A stretch of 6,027 bases of DNA. Origin: Candidatus Delongbacteria bacterium. Lineage in GTDB: Bacteria > Bacteroidota > Bacteroidia > Bacteroidales > ML635J-15. Where the stretch lies: the NCBI GenBank assembly GCA_027858215.1, contig JAQIDD010000378.1, forward strand, positions 1 to 6,027. The letters are read 5' to 3'. Both the position numbers and the translations under genes were made by a program. The notes beneath the pieces were generated by a model, which was not told the DNA's origin, ran no database searches, and saw only the letters and a program-made list of their open reading frames with translations. Shown one piece after another: positions 5,801-6,027 of the stretch (the first letter of the stretch is position 1; each line of letters opens with the position of its first letter).

Positions 5801-6027
5801 GAATTACCAAATCCTGTTGGTTTTGCCTCTTTATAATACCCTACTAATGCACTTACGCCACGATAGAAATAAGAAATGCTGGTAATATCCAGTATGGCTT
5901 CATCCGTAACGTGTGCTGGTTGTATGTATTCAAGGGTCGTTGTTTCACCCTGAATGATGCGTGTGGAAAACCTTCTGAAAAGACCGGGGTTGTTTAAAGC
6001 TGTAAATGCCCCTGCAACCTGGGCTTC
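2815..6027 (-). CDS. Secreted lysyl endopeptidase-like S1 serine protease with PKD repeats and T9SS sorting domain (N-terminus missing)
   Basis: This gene encodes a trypsin-fold protease predicted to be exported through the periplasm by T9SS and then released or anchored at the surface. The frame stays open to the window edge, giving 1070 codons before the TGA at 2815-2817; signal peptide and start lie outside. The TTG at 5730 is not a real start, because conserved family sequence continues upstream, including SGGCEVNVNCPEG. In visible-protein numbering, residues 1-69 look like a propeptide, 70-335 are the catalytic domain, 341-791 five PKD domains, 792-979 an unassigned domain and 984-1070 the sorting domain. 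The triad is His133 (LTADHC), Asp183 (GGTDFLLLEL) and Ser266 (GGSSGSP). Six cysteines (79, 85, 112, 134, 155, 289) match the disulfide pattern of Achromobacter protease I as I recall it. Substrate is unknown; cleavage after basic residues is inferred from Asp296. No partner gene is visible. Confidence 0.92.
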   Translation of the reverse strand, partial: EAQVAGAFTALNNPGLFRRFSTRIIQGETTTLEYIQPAHVTDEAILDITSISYFYRGVSALVGYYKEAKPTGFGNSGGCEVNVNCPEGNNWQDEKGGVALIFIPSGIGGGFCTGSLVNNTAEDGTPYFLTADHCGGDQTNQDLWEFYFNFESPDCADPATEPAYDDVMGATKIARGPQTGGTDFLLLELLTTPPAGYDVYYNGWDRTDVPASNGIGIHHPSGDIMKISRSGAASVTTWSGGMTDAHWEVAWQSTATDWGVTEGGSSGSPIFDETTKRIVGTLTGGGASCTNQSDPDAYGRFDFHWEENGTTDPDQLAPWLDPTGSNPTSLDGYDPNAVASEPVADFEANPTTVATGGTVDFTDLSTPGNDPIQSWNWTFEGVDPPDDTSTDQNPSGIPYNTPGTYDVTLTIDDGTFTDEEEKTGYIVVEDNPGGLNAMFEASEDVIDVGDCINFQDQSTGGPTSWTWTFEGGTPPDSDQQNPTNICYNNPGTYDVTLEISDGTDTDTYTWSDYIVVGDPATDPMAGFFADVTVIPEGGVITFTDTSVNGPFTEWAWTFEGGLPDQTTSEGPVTVAYMDAGVYDVELRVKHENTNQYIAYKDDYITVVPAANDPPEANFIANYTVIEPGEMVDFHDISSGAPYQWQWTFEGAFNPESTDQHPAGILYEDEGMFDVTMIAKNSEGNDTITKEDYIVVSIEDPCNDTVTPVADFTCSPRLISAGDVTYFEDLSTGFPQTWNWVFGPNAIPTNSTQASPLSGVEYNVPGIYDVTLSVNNSCGGNVKTKEDYIYVFSGPVHKYCDTLTNLRSGEIAAKINAPGTWGFIAGHNGDRVRTYADYYEDYSFSQIEGLIVPVNNSVYGAYNSYVKFYIWDGDTEFPTEENILAEKKKYIRNLPENYNSVIEFDNPVQIDGPFFIGFKLSYPDENGDGISDDYFVVSTAGNRGSSESSNTMVVERGGWKTSVEQFNISTSLAIKPIACLVDLDEFDVVKNVHAYPNPTTGNITVKLGDEYISSEVEIRVYDMTGRQIFMTPRNYSNIEYQLDFSDKTPGMYFLEIMIDGERVTKKISLMR
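2818..3078 (-). other. Type A T9SS C-terminal sorting domain
   Basis: The last 87 residues contain the hallmarks of the Por secretion-tail family: AYPNPTTGNITVKL, a central VYDMTGRQIF strand, the PGMYFLEI strand, and a basic end KKISLMR. In known T9SS cargo this domain is recognised by the outer-membrane translocon and usually removed by the PorU sortase, sometimes with attachment to an anionic lipopolysaccharide. Its presence makes outer-surface or extracellular localisation likely and strongly supports a Bacteroidota host. The domain appears complete, and the TGA follows directly. Confidence 0.92.
3091..3654 (-). other. Unassigned beta-rich domain between PKD array and sorting domain
   Basis: These 188 residues (visible-protein 792-979) match no family I can name with confidence. 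Predicted strands alternate with polar turns: GTWGFIAGHNGDR, IEGLIVPVN, SYVKFYIWDG, VIEFDNPVQIDGPFFIGFKL. This looks like a jelly-roll or beta-sandwich module of the sort often placed before sorting domains in Bacteroidota exported proteins. An acidic loop, DENGDGISDD (codons 3232-3261), has the DxNxDGxxD spacing of EF-hand or thrombospondin type 3 calcium sites. Function is unknown; a carbohydrate- or surface-binding role is only a guess. Confidence 0.5.
3655..5007 (-). repeat. Array of five PKD domains
   Basis: Five units of about 83-90 residues lie in tandem at visible-protein residues 341-429, 435-517, 524-608, 614-697 and 706-791. Each contains a variant of the strand-turn motif WxWTFEGG (SWNWTFEG, SWTWTFEGG, EWAWTFEGG, QWQWTFEG, TWNWVFGP). 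Each also has a later YxxPGTYDVTL-like strand and ends in YIVV or a variant (YITVV, YIYVF). PKD domains are extracellular Ig-like beta sandwiches that act as spacers or in binding polysaccharide and protein; which applies here is unknown. The first four are most alike, and the fifth has diverged, losing the EGG turn. The repetition is visible in DNA as recurring ccttc-aa-gtcca blocks near 4081, 4351, 4616 and 4887. Confidence 0.9.
5023..5820 (-). other. Catalytic domain, S1 family, lysyl endopeptidase-like
   Basis: This segment encodes residues 70-335 of the visible protein. From memory of Achromobacter protease I, the cysteines correspond to its Cys6-Cys216, Cys12-Cys80 and Cys36-Cys58 pairs. 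The spacings agree closely: 6 residues between the first two, and 22 between those flanking CTGSLVNN and LTADHC. The pocket aspartate (Asp225 there, in SDQYGR) corresponds to Asp296 in DAYGRF, which predicts Lys or Arg at P1. The residue aligning with its His210, six before the last cysteine, is Thr283. Mature protein may begin near residue 70, after YYKEAK, but the cleavage site is not certain. Confidence 0.8.

Overview
The window most likely comes from a member of the Bacteroidota, probably an environmental or uncultured lineage related to Bacteroidales or Marinilabiliales. The evidence is a moderately AT-rich sequence, a RecG with Bacteroidota-like wording around its helicase motifs, no clear Shine-Dalgarno before recG, and a secreted protein with WxWTFEGG-type PKD repeats ending in a type IX secretion (T9SS) sorting domain. 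T9SS is essentially restricted to the Bacteroidota.

Layout. Positions 1-364 hold no convincing gene. This stretch carries two abutting perfect palindromes (197-216) and, at the left edge, open frames too short to call. recG (365-2470, +) is complete and encodes a 701-residue branched-DNA helicase. Positions 2471-2814 form an intergenic region in two parts. The first, about 2500-2720, is a GC-richer block (about 54% G+C over 2521-2700) full of short inverted repeats. The second is an AT-rich strip leading to a strong 11-bp hairpin terminator (2757-2788). From 2815 to the right edge, on the minus strand, lies a large partial gene (1070 codons visible, N-terminus outside the window) for a cell-surface or secreted protease.

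The protease reads, from N to C, as: a propeptide-like region, an S1-family catalytic domain closely resembling Achromobacter lysyl endopeptidase (complete His/Asp/Ser triad and all six disulfide cysteines), five PKD domains, an unassigned beta-rich domain of about 190 residues, and a type A T9SS C-terminal domain. The reading frame is open through 6027, well beyond the internal TTG codon at 5730 that a gene finder might take as a start.

The two genes converge and have no evident functional link: recG serves replication-fork rescue and recombination, and the protease is exported. They probably share only the intergenic terminator. I see no defence system, mobile-element gene, CRISPR array, tRNA or rRNA. 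The most unusual parts are the structured intergenic block, which may be a dispersed repeat or an RNA, and the protease architecture with a probable His-to-Thr change in its specificity pocket.
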